Shown: positions 1-8,396, counted from the first letter of the stretch. The stretch is 64,000 nt of DNA from Balneolales bacterium ANBcel1 (GCA_029688905.1 JARULB010000002.1:186001-250000); one strand, 5' to 3'. Program-made: numbers and translations. Notes: generated by a model from the sequence alone, not told the origin.

Positions 1-239
1 CCGTATCCATTGACGAACTGATGGAACACAGTAAAAGCGGCAAACTCAGGGAAATCTTCGGCTCCGGAACCGCGGCCGTAATTTCACCCGTCGGCATGAT
101 CCATCACCAGGGCAATGAAATCACCGTATCCACCTCCGCAGAAGAGATGGGGCCGGTAGCAAAATGGTTTTATGATCAGATTACCGGTATTCAGCATGGA
201 GAAATTGAGGATAAAAAATCCTGGTGTACTGTCGTCTGA
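1..239 (+). CDS. ilvE: Branched-chain amino acid aminotransferase, C-terminal part
   Basis: This is the 3' end of a gene that begins before the window; the reading frame is open from base 3 and stops at 237-239. The 78 visible residues contain the class-IV PLP aminotransferase C-terminal signature LREIFGSGTAAVISPVG and the closing YDQITGIQHGEIED, both typical of branched-chain aminotransferases (last step of Val/Leu/Ile synthesis, first step of their breakdown). The PLP lysine lies outside the window, so activity cannot be judged. The next gene, thyA, starts 39 bp downstream on the same strand. Confidence 0.85.
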   Translation, partial: VSIDELMEHSKSGKLREIFGSGTAAVISPVGMIHHQGNEITVSTSAEEMGPVAKWFYDQITGIQHGEIEDKKSWCTVV

Positions 240-278
240 TGTCATCAGTAATTCGTTTGTCACATAAACCGCATCTTT

Positions 279-1127
279 ATGAAGGCCTATCTTGATCTGG
301 TGAGCAGGGTTCTCGAAAAGGGAGTCCGCAAGAAGAACCGTACCGGAGTGGACACCATCTCTTCGTTCGCGGAATTCTATAAAGTGGATCTGGCCGATGG
401 ATTTCCACTCCTCACAACAAAAAAAGTGCCTTTCCGGTCGGTCATCCTCGAACTGTTGTGGTATTTGAGAGGAGAAGACCATATTCGATGGCTTCGCGAC
501 GAGATGGATTGCCACATCTGGGATGCCTGGGCGGATGAGAAGGGACATGTCGGACCCATATACCCTGTAATGTGGCGCCGTTTCCCTACCTTTCAAGCCG
601 GCCAGGTCAAAATGGAAGGAAACGCCGGGGTTGTTGAAAAACAGACCTATACCCTCAAGGAAGTCGACCAGATCGGCAATGCAATTGAAATGCTTCGCAC
701 GCAGCCGGAAAGCCGCAGAATTGTTGTGAGTGCCTGGCATCCGGGATTGCTCAAGGAGATGGCACTGCCGCCGTGCCATGTCATGTTCGTGTTTTCCGTT
801 GCCGAAGGGCGCCTGAATTGCCACCTTACACAGCGCTCGGGAGATATCGCCCTGGGCATCCCATTCAATCTGGCGTGTTATTCGGCGCTCACAATGCTTA
901 TTGCAAAAATTGTGGGACTGCAGCCCGGTGAGTTTGCGCATACCATTGTGGATGCCCATATTTATGAAAACCATGTGGAAGGGTTGCGACTGCAGCTGGA
1001 ACGTTCCCCAAAACCCTTGCCCGAACTGATCATCCACAACGACAGGCTTGATAATCTTGCCTTTAAGGATTTCGAACTGAAAAACTACGATCCTCATCCC
1101 CGAATCGCTTTTGAAGTGGCGGTTTGA
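279..1127 (+). CDS. thyA: Thymidylate synthase
   Basis: Converts dUMP and 5,10-methylene-THF to dTMP and dihydrofolate in the cytosol. The 282 residues carry the family landmarks in order: KNRTGVDT near residue 19, the catalytic Cys166 in PPCH, and QRSGDIALGIPFN followed by HIYENHVEG near the C-terminus (dUMP binding). The length is normal. The segment after GPIYPVMWRRFP (about residues 105-130) differs from the usual GPVYGKQWR region. There is no clear Shine-Dalgarno before the ATG, as is common in Bacteroidota. The downstream neighbour is dihydrofolate reductase, which regenerates THF from the dihydrofolate made here. Confidence 0.95.
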   Translation: MKAYLDLVSRVLEKGVRKKNRTGVDTISSFAEFYKVDLADGFPLLTTKKVPFRSVILELLWYLRGEDHIRWLRDEMDCHIWDAWADEKGHVGPIYPVMWRRFPTFQAGQVKMEGNAGVVEKQTYTLKEVDQIGNAIEMLRTQPESRRIVVSAWHPGLLKEMALPPCHVMFVFSVAEGRLNCHLTQRSGDIALGIPFNLACYSALTMLIAKIVGLQPGEFAHTIVDAHIYENHVEGLRLQLERSPKPLPELIIHNDRLDNLAFKDFELKNYDPHPRIAFEVAV

Positions 1128-1246
1128 CCCTGGCTGGGTTAATCCCCTGCCGGAAGTACCAGTCATCGGCTGGTATGCTCGAAAGCAGTTCGCACAAGGA
1201 AGCTGTTACCCTTCACTGTCATCCATTCAAACACACACCCTTCGCG

Positions 1247-1723
1247 ATGATTGTCAGCATGATAGCCGCGCACGACCCCAATCTTGTAATCGGCAAAGGC
1301 GGATCGCTCCCCTGGCATATTCCGGAAGACCTGGCCCACTTCAGGCAACGGACAACAGGACATACCATAGTAATGGGGCGTGGCGTTTTTGAGGAAATTG
1401 GAGAAAAGCCGCTTCCAAAACGCAGAAATCTGGTGCTGAGCCGCTCACGATCCTATGAGAATGTCGAAACCTGCAGGAGCGTTGCAGATGTGCTCGCAAA
1501 AACAGAGAATGAGCAAAAAATTTATATTATCGGAGGATCAGAAATCTACAATCTATTTTTCCCGCTCTGCAACCGTCTTGAAATCACCCTGATTCACGAC
1601 ACCTGGCCGGGTGACGTTTTTTTCCCTGAATATCGCAATCAACTGGGAAGTATCTGGAAAGAGGTTTTTCGGGAGGAGCGGGATGAACTGACATTTGTCG
1701 ATTATGACCGGGTTTCGGAATAA
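1247..1723 (+). CDS. folA: Dihydrofolate reductase
   Basis: Reduces dihydrofolate to THF with NADPH and so closes the cycle opened by ThyA. The 158-residue protein begins MIVSMIAAHDPNLVIG and continues with the substrate loop SLPWHIPEDLAHF, the cofactor motif VMGRGVFE, and IYIIGGSEIYNLF. The frame is open 123 bp further upstream, but those residues do not resemble the family, so the ATG at 1247 is preferred; ATG 1259 is also possible. It lies 119 bp after thyA and is probably co-transcribed with it. Confidence 0.93.
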   Translation: MIVSMIAAHDPNLVIGKGGSLPWHIPEDLAHFRQRTTGHTIVMGRGVFEEIGEKPLPKRRNLVLSRSRSYENVETCRSVADVLAKTENEQKIYIIGGSEIYNLFFPLCNRLEITLIHDTWPGDVFFPEYRNQLGSIWKEVFREERDELTFVDYDRVSE

Positions 1724-1850
1724 TGCGCTGGTGAATTACCGATACTGCACATGGTAATAGATTCTGCACGGTCGGTCACTTGCCTCTTTTAGACCCGAAT
1801 CCGCTCAAATAGGGCGGGGAATACCTTTTCATTACTAACCCCTTGCAGGC

Positions 1851-3626
1851 ATGAGAGCACGTTATCCCCAGGACAACAGATCATTCACGCAAAGAACCCG
1901 TCAGGTCTTGCGAATGTATTTCGGCACGGCAGTCGTCGTCTGTTTACTCACGCTGCTATCAGGAGTCGGTGTCACTATCGAAGCCCTTGCGGACGTGCCG
2001 GTCACACAGCCGCTAAGCCGGTACGAAAACACCATTCTCAATTCCGGCGGAGTGCTTCTGGAGGAACAATCGCGCTATGATGTCCAATCCTATGACATTG
2101 ACCTGTATGTGGATCCTTCGGAGAAAAGCATCTACGGAAGTGTGATAACCCGAATTTCTGTTTTGGAACCGACAGACAAGTTTGTTGCGCATCTGGATAC
2201 GGTGTTTGCAACCCATCGTGTGATGTGGGTGAGGATGCAGACTCAGCCCGTGCCTTTGGAGTTCCGACATGAACAGGGCCTGGTGATTGCGCAATTACCC
2301 GAAGAACTGCAGCCGGGCGATGTCGCTGATATCGAAATCACCTATTCCGGCAGCCCGAGACAGGCACCAAATCCTCCGTGGGAAGGAGGGTTTACCTGGG
2401 CCGAGACCGAAGAGGGAATCACATGGGTCGGTGTCTCATGTCAGATGAACGGAGCCGACATCTGGTGGCCTGTGAAGGACCATCCATCAGACAGGCCCGA
2501 ATCGGTATCCATGAAGGTTACGGTTCCGGATGGTCTGACTGCTCTTTCAAACGGAGTGCTGCAATCTGTGGAGCATTATACCCCGACTACGAGTACTTTT
2601 CACTGGCATACAGACCTTCCGATCAACAGCTATGCCGTTACCTTGAACATCGGGCCCTATGACCTGGTTTCCAGAGATTTTGAAAGTATCACGGGCGAGG
2701 TGTTCCCGATCTATTTCTGGACTTTGCCGGCCAACATTGGCAAGGCCCGGGAGTTGATGGATCAGGTGGTCCATCAGATGGAGTTTTTTGAGCGGCTTCT
2801 TGGTCCGTATCCCTTCCGAAGCGAAAAGTATGGTATAGCGGAAGCGCCTTTTCTGGGCATGGAACATCAGACACTGATCGCTTACGGAGCCGGGTACCGG
2901 GATGATGTTGTGTTCGAAACGGATTCCGGCTTCGACGACCTCCACCATCACGAATTGGCGCACGAATGGTGGGGTAACATGATTGCCGTTTACGACTGGA
3001 AAGATTTCTGGATCCATGAGGGTTTTGCTACCTACATGCAGCCCTTGTACGCGGAAGAGCTGCATGGGAAGGATCAATATCGCTATTTCATGCAGCGATT
3101 GTATGAACGTATTTCCAACAACATGCCTATTGCGCCTGTGGAAACCAGAACAACCAGGGAGATGTTCGAGGGTCGTGATATCTACATGAAAGGAGCATGG
3201 GTGCTCCATTCCCTTCGAAAATTGATCGGGGATGAGCCTTTTTTTACATCACTGCGTCAAATGCTGTATCCAGATCCGGAACTGGAAAAAGCGGGAGTCC
3301 GGCCGCCTTCAAGGCTGGTCGATACGGACGAATTCATAGCCATCGCCGAGCAGAACAGCGGAAGGGAACTGGACTGGTTTTTTGAAACTTATCTGCGTCA
3401 TGCAGATTTGCCCGAGCTGGAAAAGAGACAGGACGGTGATGTGCTGTACCTTTCCTGGAACGTACCCGGCGACATCTATTTTCCCATGCCGGTTGAGGTG
3501 TTTGACGGTAAAGAGCTAAGAGTGATAATCCCCGAAAAGGACAAGGAGGTCAAAATTTTTGACCGTTCACAGCTCAGGATTGATCCTGACGGCAAGGTTT
3601 TGAGGAGCGACATGTTTGACCGGTAA
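1851..3626 (+). CDS. Secreted M1-family zinc metallopeptidase
   Basis: A 591-residue aminopeptidase-like protein with an N-terminal hydrophobic segment (about residues 20-48, ending EALA) that looks like a signal peptide after a basic leader, so it is likely periplasmic or outer-envelope. The N-terminal beta domain leads into the catalytic domain: the exopeptidase motif appears as GMEHQ (336-340), and the zinc site is HELAHEWWG with H367, E368, H371 and the third ligand E390 at exactly the M1 spacing. YMKGAWVLHSLRK, after the zinc site, includes the probable transition-state Tyr. Residues for catalysis look complete, in contrast to the M1-like protein at 20740-23082. Its substrate is unknown. 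Confidence 0.9.
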   Translation: MRARYPQDNRSFTQRTRQVLRMYFGTAVVVCLLTLLSGVGVTIEALADVPVTQPLSRYENTILNSGGVLLEEQSRYDVQSYDIDLYVDPSEKSIYGSVITRISVLEPTDKFVAHLDTVFATHRVMWVRMQTQPVPLEFRHEQGLVIAQLPEELQPGDVADIEITYSGSPRQAPNPPWEGGFTWAETEEGITWVGVSCQMNGADIWWPVKDHPSDRPESVSMKVTVPDGLTALSNGVLQSVEHYTPTTSTFHWHTDLPINSYAVTLNIGPYDLVSRDFESITGEVFPIYFWTLPANIGKARELMDQVVHQMEFFERLLGPYPFRSEKYGIAEAPFLGMEHQTLIAYGAGYRDDVVFETDSGFDDLHHHELAHEWWGNMIAVYDWKDFWIHEGFATYMQPLYAEELHGKDQYRYFMQRLYERISNNMPIAPVETRTTREMFEGRDIYMKGAWVLHSLRKLIGDEPFFTSLRQMLYPDPELEKAGVRPPSRLVDTDEFIAIAEQNSGRELDWFFETYLRHADLPELEKRQDGDVLYLSWNVPGDIYFPMPVEVFDGKELRVIIPEKDKEVKIFDRSQLRIDPDGKVLRSDMFDR

Positions 3627-3632
3627 TCGACA

Positions 3633-3725
3633 TACGTTCGTGGAAAAACCGCTGTTTATGACGCTAAGCGGCTCGTCAAAGTTAAATCGGTCAAAGCGTC
3701 ATTCTCCGGTGTTTGCTCGAACGTA
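3633..3725. repeat. 93-nt imperfect palindrome between convergent genes
   Basis: Two nested perfect inverted repeats share one centre: TACGTTCG (3633-3640) with CGAACGTA (3718-3725), and TGACGCT (3659-3665) with AGCGTCA (3695-3701). The 18-nt and 16-nt segments between them also partly match in inverted orientation. The structure fills most of the gap between the M1 peptidase (plus) and the FecR-like gene (minus). It could be a bidirectional transcription end or a small repeat element. It has no U-tract, so it is not a standard intrinsic terminator. Confidence 0.5.
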
Positions 3726-3747
3726 ACACACGGTACGTGCAGAAAGC

Positions 3748-4674
3748 CTAATCTTGCGGCAGGTCGTCTGCAGGCAGAATGTGGAACGAATACGGATCCG
3801 ACCAGTTTCCCGAGACCCCGTAAAAATCAACGGTCATAATCCTCAGTTTGTAAGAACCGGGGGGCAGATCCTCGGAGCTGAATGTGTTATCCTTGCGGAT
3901 GCGAAATCTGTGACTCACCTGCTCTTCCTGGGGTGAATAGATGTGAACGAGGTAATGATCACTCATGGGGACCGGCTTCCAGCTTAGATGAATTCCGGTC
4001 CGACTGTCGTTGGCGAGACGGTTTTTGATGTTGACCGTGTCCAGAATCTGGGGTTTGTCCGGTTGCGGCACATCCATGAATCGGGTGGATTCGGAACGAC
4101 CGACAATAGCTGTTCCCTCATGGACTAAATGACGTTCTGAGGGCGTGTCAAAAACGATGTCACCTTTCTGACCGGTCAGGGCTATGCCCGCCTCCCCCCG
4201 GCACATCAATCCATACTCGAAAGCCTCTCCGGTTGAATCATGAAATACCTTGGTATCAAAGCAGATAACACCTCCGGAAAGAAGGCTGGTTCCTGAGGCG
4301 TTGAGTACATGGATTTCCGCATCCAGTAAAGTCAACTGCGTGCCGTCTTCAGCAAAACGCACTCTGGAGAGCGGGTGGATGATAATGTGCTCCTGTTTTC
4401 CAAAGCGTAAAACGACAAACTGACCGCTAACGGTCTCCAGCTCATCACCGGGTTGCAACAGATGATCCATCCACAGGTCCAGTGGTTCACTGTTAATCAA
4501 AACTGTGGTCGGCCCGTCACAGTACTCGATATACGGGAACAGGTAGGCACCGGTTGTATCGACAGGGGGCAACGGGTCGGCAGCATGTGCCGAATTGAGT
4601 GCGGATACCAGAAGGAAGCCCGGCAAAAGCATCCATGTGATTACCCTGAGCCGATTGAGGATGTATGTAGTCAA
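3748..4674 (-). CDS. Secreted FecR-like domain protein with Fn3-like C-terminus
   Basis: The 308 residues start with a signal peptide (hydrophobic about residues 13-26, cleavage near SAHAA). The middle part (about 55-195), with LQPGDELETVSGQFVVLRFG followed by RVRFAEDGTQLTLLDAEIHVL, resembles FecR-type beta domains, which bind or scaffold rather than catalyse. Residues about 205-300 have a fibronectin-III-like pattern ending YKLRIMTVDFYGVSGNWSDPYSFHI. The start overlaps the stop of the HD-hydrolase gene by 4 bp (ATGA), so translation is probably coupled. No TonB receptor or anti-sigma context is present, so a FecR signalling role is not supported. Function unknown. Confidence 0.6.
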   Translation of the reverse strand: MTTYILNRLRVITWMLLPGFLLVSALNSAHAADPLPPVDTTGAYLFPYIEYCDGPTTVLINSEPLDLWMDHLLQPGDELETVSGQFVVLRFGKQEHIIIHPLSRVRFAEDGTQLTLLDAEIHVLNASGTSLLSGGVICFDTKVFHDSTGEAFEYGLMCRGEAGIALTGQKGDIVFDTPSERHLVHEGTAIVGRSESTRFMDVPQPDKPQILDTVNIKNRLANDSRTGIHLSWKPVPMSDHYLVHIYSPQEEQVSHRFRIRKDNTFSSEDLPPGSYKLRIMTVDFYGVSGNWSDPYSFHILPADDLPQD

Positions 4675-5942
4675 ATCGAGACCTCTTTAAGATGTACTGC
4701 AAAATGCTTGATCACAGGCCTGGTCAGTGCTGTGATATGGCGGCTGTCGGAGGCTTTGGAGAACTCCACCGCGATATTATCCTGAAGAATCCAGATACCA
4801 TCACTGTTAAAGGTATATGCTTCGCTCTGGCTATAATCGTAAAAAAGGTAGTCATTGACAAACGATTCCGCGTCAGGAATTCCCATTTTCGTCAGCGCAT
4901 CAGCAGTTTTTTCTTCCCACTGCCGAATCTGATGCTCTCCCGGTTTCCTGTCGAGGAAGGTAGTCCGGAAATAGCGGCGGTTCAGAAATCTCCGGCAAAG
5001 GTCGGACAGCACCGGGCAGTCCGAATGCTGCCAGTATTTCAAATTAATGAGGATGTCGTTGTCGTCCAGATTCACAAACGCGTCGAGCATTTTCCGGCTC
5101 ACCTTCCCGGTGCCCTGTGGTTTTAGCCCGAAGAAATACTTCAGCGATGGTGAGTAAATCGGGAAACCGGAGTTCTTCGCATAAAGCCGTCGTGCGCGCG
5201 TGAGGATGGCCATCAGCAGCTTGTCGCCGGCCAGAACCGTTTTATGCAGATACACCTGCATGTACATGAGTCTTCTGGCGACAATATAGTTTTCCACCGC
5301 GTAAATGCCTTTTTTATCAATAACAATATTGCCCTGATGCACACGCATTGTCCTGATGATGCGGTCGATCCCGATCGATCCTTCGTGAACACCGGCAAAC
5401 ATACTGTCGCGCCGGAGGTAATCAAGCCGGTCGATATCGAGTTGGGAAGAGATCAGCTGATGCAGAAATTTTTTGGGATACTGATTGGTAAAGATGCTGA
5501 TGGCGGTGTCGAGACGACAGTCATACTCACGGTTAAGCTCCTCCATCATCAGCAGTGTCAGTTTCTCGTGATGCACCTTTTTTATGATGCTGTTCTCGAG
5601 GGTATGCGAAAACGGGCCGTGGCCAATATCGTGGAGCAGGATGGCAGCCAGCGTACTTTCAAACTCATGATGCGTAATGGTGGTATCCCTTTCACTCAGG
5701 TGATGGAGCACCCGCTGCATCAATCCGAGCGCCCCCAGGGCATGCGAAAAACGGGAATGCTCGGCACCCGGAAAAACAGTATTGGCCAAACCCAGCTGCC
5801 GGATTCTTCGAAGACGCTGGACATAGGGGTGATCCAGCAGTTGAAGCACCATGCCCTTGGGCACACTGATAAAACCGTGAACAGGATCGGTAAATATTTT
5901 GTATTGGGTGGATTTGTCCATGTATACAGGATGATGTTGCAA
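4671..5942 (-). CDS. HD-domain phosphohydrolase (YdhJ/COG1078-like)
   Basis: The 423 residues show the HD metal-dependent phosphohydrolase pattern: SRFSHALG (H67), LLHDIGHGPFSH (H104-D105, H108, H113), and a later QLDIDRLDYLRRD that supplies the last metal-binding Asp. This arrangement matches the dGTPase-related family also found as YdhJ/YwfO, whose members act on (d)NTPs in the cytosol. The start is uncertain: ATG 5942 gives the full length, but ATG 5921 (residue 8) places the conserved IFTDPVHGF nearer the N-terminus, as in relatives. The gene is translationally coupled to the FecR-like gene, an unusual pairing of a cytosolic and an exported protein. Confidence 0.82.
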   Translation of the reverse strand: MQHHPVYMDKSTQYKIFTDPVHGFISVPKGMVLQLLDHPYVQRLRRIRQLGLANTVFPGAEHSRFSHALGALGLMQRVLHHLSERDTTITHHEFESTLAAILLHDIGHGPFSHTLENSIIKKVHHEKLTLLMMEELNREYDCRLDTAISIFTNQYPKKFLHQLISSQLDIDRLDYLRRDSMFAGVHEGSIGIDRIIRTMRVHQGNIVIDKKGIYAVENYIVARRLMYMQVYLHKTVLAGDKLLMAILTRARRLYAKNSGFPIYSPSLKYFFGLKPQGTGKVSRKMLDAFVNLDDNDILINLKYWQHSDCPVLSDLCRRFLNRRYFRTTFLDRKPGEHQIRQWEEKTADALTKMGIPDAESFVNDYLFYDYSQSEAYTFNSDGIWILQDNIAVEFSKASDSRHITALTRPVIKHFAVHLKEVSI

Positions 5943-6246
5943 TAGCAGATTCTCTTGCGACAGACAGTTGCTGTCTTAATGGCCCTGCATGTAGAAAATA
6001 AATAAATAAATATGAATTCTTTCTTTTTGTGTTATTTCATATGTTTGAAATTTTTGATTTATAATGTCAGATAGAATGACATGACCGGTTTTAATCATGC
6101 GCCTGTGGGTCCTGATCCCGGCCCGGTCATGATCATAGCACTTCGTGACCTTCGGTTCATCAGTTTCCGTTAAAAAAAACGGAGCGGCTGTTTGGCGTCC
6201 TGCAATTCGTTACCATCGACAATAGTACTTAATCACACTGTTTACC
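5943..6246. other. Intergenic region between divergent genes
   Basis: No gene is visible in these 304 bp. The segment is AT-rich at 5995-6065 and contains a candidate promoter for the M42 gene (6017-6047). It also holds an inverted repeat CATGACCGG/CCGGTCATG (6080-6088 and 6123-6131) and a short hairpin TCCGTT-A6-AACGGA (6166-6183). Both dyads lie in the predicted 5' leader of the M42 transcript. No riboswitch class was recognised. Confidence 0.5.
6017..6047 (+). promoter_or_regulatory. Candidate Bacteroidota-type promoter of the M42 peptidase
   Basis: TTC (6017-6019), 20 nt, then TATGTTTG (6040-6047), which matches the TAnnTTTG -7 element; the -33 element has TTC instead of TTG. The spacing equals that of the three exact promoters in the window. 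It predicts a start near 6052 and a leader of about 195 nt. Confidence 0.4.
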
Positions 6247-7326
6247 ATGGCATTTGACAAGAAAACAGAATCCTTCCTGGAACAATTACTGGTCACTCCG
6301 AGTCCGGCCGGCTTTGAAAAAGCGGGGCAACAAGTATGGATGGACTATCTCCGGCCGGTAGCCGACCGAATTGAGGCCGACGTCTATGGATCTGCGGCGG
6401 CTCACCTGGACGTGGATGATAACGCCATAACAGTTATGATAGAAGCCCATTGCGATGAAATAGGTATGATTATTCAGCATATTGACGATTCCGGTTTTCT
6501 ATATGTCAACAAAGTCGGTGGGAGTGATCCTGCGATTGCACGTGCCCGCAAGGTGTACATCCACAGTCGCGACGGGATAGTGAGCGGCATAATCGGCCAT
6601 ACTGCCATTCACCTGCAGGATCGTGCCAATAACAAGGCTCCCAAATGGAGCGATCTTTTTGTCGATATCGGCGCTGGTAACAGGGAGGAGGCCTTGTCCA
6701 TGGTTCAAGTGGGCGATCCCGTCACATTGGCCGAGCAGTTTGAGTTTCTTTCCGATGATATCATTGTGGGCAGGGCGCTTGACAACCGGATTGGCGGTTT
6801 CGTACTCGCAAAAGTGATGGAAAACCTCAGAGAGCGCAAACAAGAGTTGCAGGTGAATGTGATCGCGCTGAATGCCGTTCAGGAAGAGGTGGGTGGCTTC
6901 GGAGCGCGGATGATGACGTATCGCTATGAACCGGATGTCGCCATTGTTACCGATGTGACACACGCCACTGATACGCCAGTAATCAGCCATAAGGAGCACG
7001 GATTGATCAAACTGGGAAGCGGACCCGTTATCACCCATGGAGGGGCAAACCACGCCAAAGTATTGGCATGTATCGAGAAGGCCGCGGATAAAGCGGGCAT
7101 TGATTTGCAGCGCGAAGCCGCCGGCTCAAGAACGGGAACCGACACCGACAGTATATTTTATCAGAAAAAAGGAGTGCCCAGCGGACTAATTTCCCTTCCT
7201 CTCAGATACATGCACAGTCCGGTTGAAACCGCTTCTAAAAATGATGTGCTGGACCTGGCGGAACTGATGACAGAAACCGTAATCGGCATGACCCCAAATC
7301 AACGGTTTGGCATATTCGATGGATAA
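6247..7326 (+). CDS. M42-family aminopeptidase (glutamyl aminopeptidase/endoglucanase family)
   Basis: A 359-residue cytosolic co-catalytic metallopeptidase. Probable metal ligands and catalytic residues are visible and in family order: H68 (EAHCDEIG), D179 (ALDNRIGG, bridging), E213-E214 (QEEVGG, base and ligand), D236 (TDVTH) and H323 (YMHSPVE). Family members form dodecameric tetrahedral (TET) aminopeptidases that trim peptides released by larger proteases. The gene is single, with its own candidate promoter, and ends at a bidirectional terminator shared with the histone-like gene. Many relatives are labelled endoglucanase or cellulase; there is no sequence reason to accept that here. Confidence 0.9.
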   Translation: MAFDKKTESFLEQLLVTPSPAGFEKAGQQVWMDYLRPVADRIEADVYGSAAAHLDVDDNAITVMIEAHCDEIGMIIQHIDDSGFLYVNKVGGSDPAIARARKVYIHSRDGIVSGIIGHTAIHLQDRANNKAPKWSDLFVDIGAGNREEALSMVQVGDPVTLAEQFEFLSDDIIVGRALDNRIGGFVLAKVMENLRERKQELQVNVIALNAVQEEVGGFGARMMTYRYEPDVAIVTDVTHATDTPVISHKEHGLIKLGSGPVITHGGANHAKVLACIEKAADKAGIDLQREAAGSRTGTDTDSIFYQKKGVPSGLISLPLRYMHSPVETASKNDVLDLAELMTETVIGMTPNQRFGIFDG

Positions 7327-7346
7327 ATCCGCATGCATCAGACCAT

Positions 7347-7384
7347 AAAAAAAAGCCAAATCGATTGCTCGAAATGGCTTTTTT
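7347..7384. terminator. Bidirectional intrinsic terminator
   Basis: Eight A (7347-7354), a stem GCCA-aa-TCGA, loop TTGC (7365-7368), TCGA-aa-TGGC, then six T (7379-7384). The stem has one symmetrical 2x2 internal loop. It has a U-tract in either direction, so it can end both the M42 transcript (plus) and the histone-like transcript (minus). Confidence 0.8.
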
Positions 7385-7402
7385 CAGAAAAAGCAACTGG
7401 TC

Positions 7403-7576
7403 TCAGTCTTTCTTTTTGTCCTGAATATCAATTCGGATATCCTGAGCAAGCTTCTTGAGATCCTGGAGTGTTTTACGAGCACGAGTACCAGCAGTCTTGT
7501 TATTCTTGCTGTAAAATTTTTCCATATCCACCTCTAAATCATCAATCAAAGATTTGACTTCGCTGAATCTGTTCAT
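7403..7576 (-). CDS. Histone H1-like (Hc1-type) small basic protein
   Basis: A 57-residue ORF, MNRFSEVKSLIDDLEVDMEK at the start, then FYSKNNKTAGTRARKTLQDL and a lysine-rich tail ending DKKKD. The pattern (helical N-terminus, FY.K.NK.AGTR.RK..QDLK.LAQ.IR..IQD) is the short Hc1-type histone-like family widespread in Bacteroidota and related to chlamydial Hc1, with a presumed DNA-binding or nucoid role. GGAG lies about 10 nt before the ATG. The gene has its own candidate promoter and ends at the shared terminator. It is too short for many gene finders. Confidence 0.85.
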   Translation of the reverse strand: MNRFSEVKSLIDDLEVDMEKFYSKNNKTAGTRARKTLQDLKKLAQDIRIDIQDKKKD

Positions 7577-7640
7577 GAATAACTCCGTTTGTTTATAATT
7601 TATTTCTGAAATGTGGAAGACGGGTTGTCTTCATTTGCAT

Positions 7641-7671
7641 CAAGCTAATTATAAGCAATCCAAGATGTCAA
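7641..7671 (-). promoter_or_regulatory. Candidate promoter of the histone-like gene
   Basis: Read on the minus strand: TTG (7671-7669), 20 nt, then TTAGCTTG, which differs from TAnnTTTG at two positions. It predicts a start near 7635 and a leader of about 60 nt. A TATAAT lies between the two boxes but only 12 nt from TTGACA, too close for a standard sigma-70 pair. Confidence 0.35.
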
Positions 7672-7674
7672 GCA

Positions 7675-7691
7675 GGAATTACGCTAATTCC
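7675..7691. promoter_or_regulatory. Palindrome abutting the histone-gene promoter
   Basis: GGAATTA-CGC-TAATTCC, perfect 7-bp arms, immediately upstream of the predicted -33 box of the histone-like gene. The position suits a regulator binding site. It is followed on the plus strand by A- and T-rich runs. Confidence 0.4.
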
Positions 7692-7754
7692 ATCAAAAAA
7701 AACATTTTTTCTGTTTTTAAATGATGGATTGGCTTATAATTCAACAGCATGGCG

Positions 7755-8396
7755 CTAAAGTGCTGTTAATTTGGAAGTATCCGGCAGTTTGGCAAAACCT
7801 TGAAGGGTGCAGAAGAAGCCGGATGCAGGTGGTGGAAGCAAATCGTAAGGCGGGCTCCATCCCTTTGTTACAGAATCCCCGGCAGAATCAGGTTCATTTT
7901 CTCGGCTCTGTCCAAGTATAACGCCACCTGTTTCCTCGGCGGGAAACACTATGACATGCTCATAATTGAGTGCTTCCCGAAGCAGGTCTGCCAGCCGTGA
8001 GAGCGGTATGTCGAGGATCTCTCCGGAGAACGAATCCCGAACCAGGTTGGATAACACCAGATGTGTTCCGGGAGGGCGCAGAGAAAACCACGCTGTATCG
8101 ACATTGATGTTGTTTTCACTCCGGGTGATCAGGTTTTTCTGAAAGCCATTGACCCCGACGGCTGAAATACCGCTGTCGGCCAGCAGTGCAATAATGCGGT
8201 GATTGAGGTCACGTGTGCTTCGGATTCGCGCATCCTGACGTGTCATGCCGGTCTGGATCAGACGATCGGTATAGGGACTGTCACCATGAAGTATGATGCC
8301 GCTGCATCCTCTCTGCATGGACATGGCCTCCGCAAATGTCTTCATGAAGAAGGAGTGGTCAAGGTGGTCGTGATCCAGGATAGCGATATAGTTCAT
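7755..8396 (-). CDS. Degenerate acetylglutamate-kinase-like (amino acid kinase fold) protein
   Basis: The 213 residues resemble the amino acid kinase fold. GIILHGDSPYTDRLIQTGM corresponds to the VVVHGGGP.I...L segment, DLNHRIIALLADSGISAVGVNG to the VNK.LV.L....G..AVGL.G segment, and DIPLSRLADLLREALNYEHVI to the N.N.D.AA..LA..L.A..LI segment. The N-terminal K.GG motif is missing (MNYIAILDHDHLDHSF instead), the HGGG loop is HGDS, and the C-terminal nucleotide-binding part is short and unlike the family. A catalytic role is therefore doubtful. It is the last gene of a three-gene operon with the acylase-like and deaminase genes. The assignment rests on pattern matching. Confidence 0.5.
   Translation of the reverse strand: MNYIAILDHDHLDHSFFMKTFAEAMSMQRGCSGIILHGDSPYTDRLIQTGMTRQDARIRSTRDLNHRIIALLADSGISAVGVNGFQKNLITRSENNINVDTAWFSLRPPGTHLVLSNLVRDSFSGEILDIPLSRLADLLREALNYEHVIVFPAEETGGVILGQSRENEPDSAGDSVTKGWSPPYDLLPPPASGFFCTLQGFAKLPDTSKLTAL

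Noticed and set aside
84-1166. 360-codon open frame on the minus strand over thyA
   Set aside because: It is fully antisense to a clear thyA and shows no family resemblance; it reflects codon bias of the real gene.
6080-6183. Inverted repeats upstream of the M42 gene considered as a riboswitch or tRNA
   Set aside because: No T-loop, acceptor pairing or known aptamer core could be made out; kept only as dyads.
7640-7671. Sigma-70-like TTGACA and TATAAT before the histone-like gene
   Set aside because: Spacing is only 12 nt; the TTG-N20 arrangement seen elsewhere in the window fits better.
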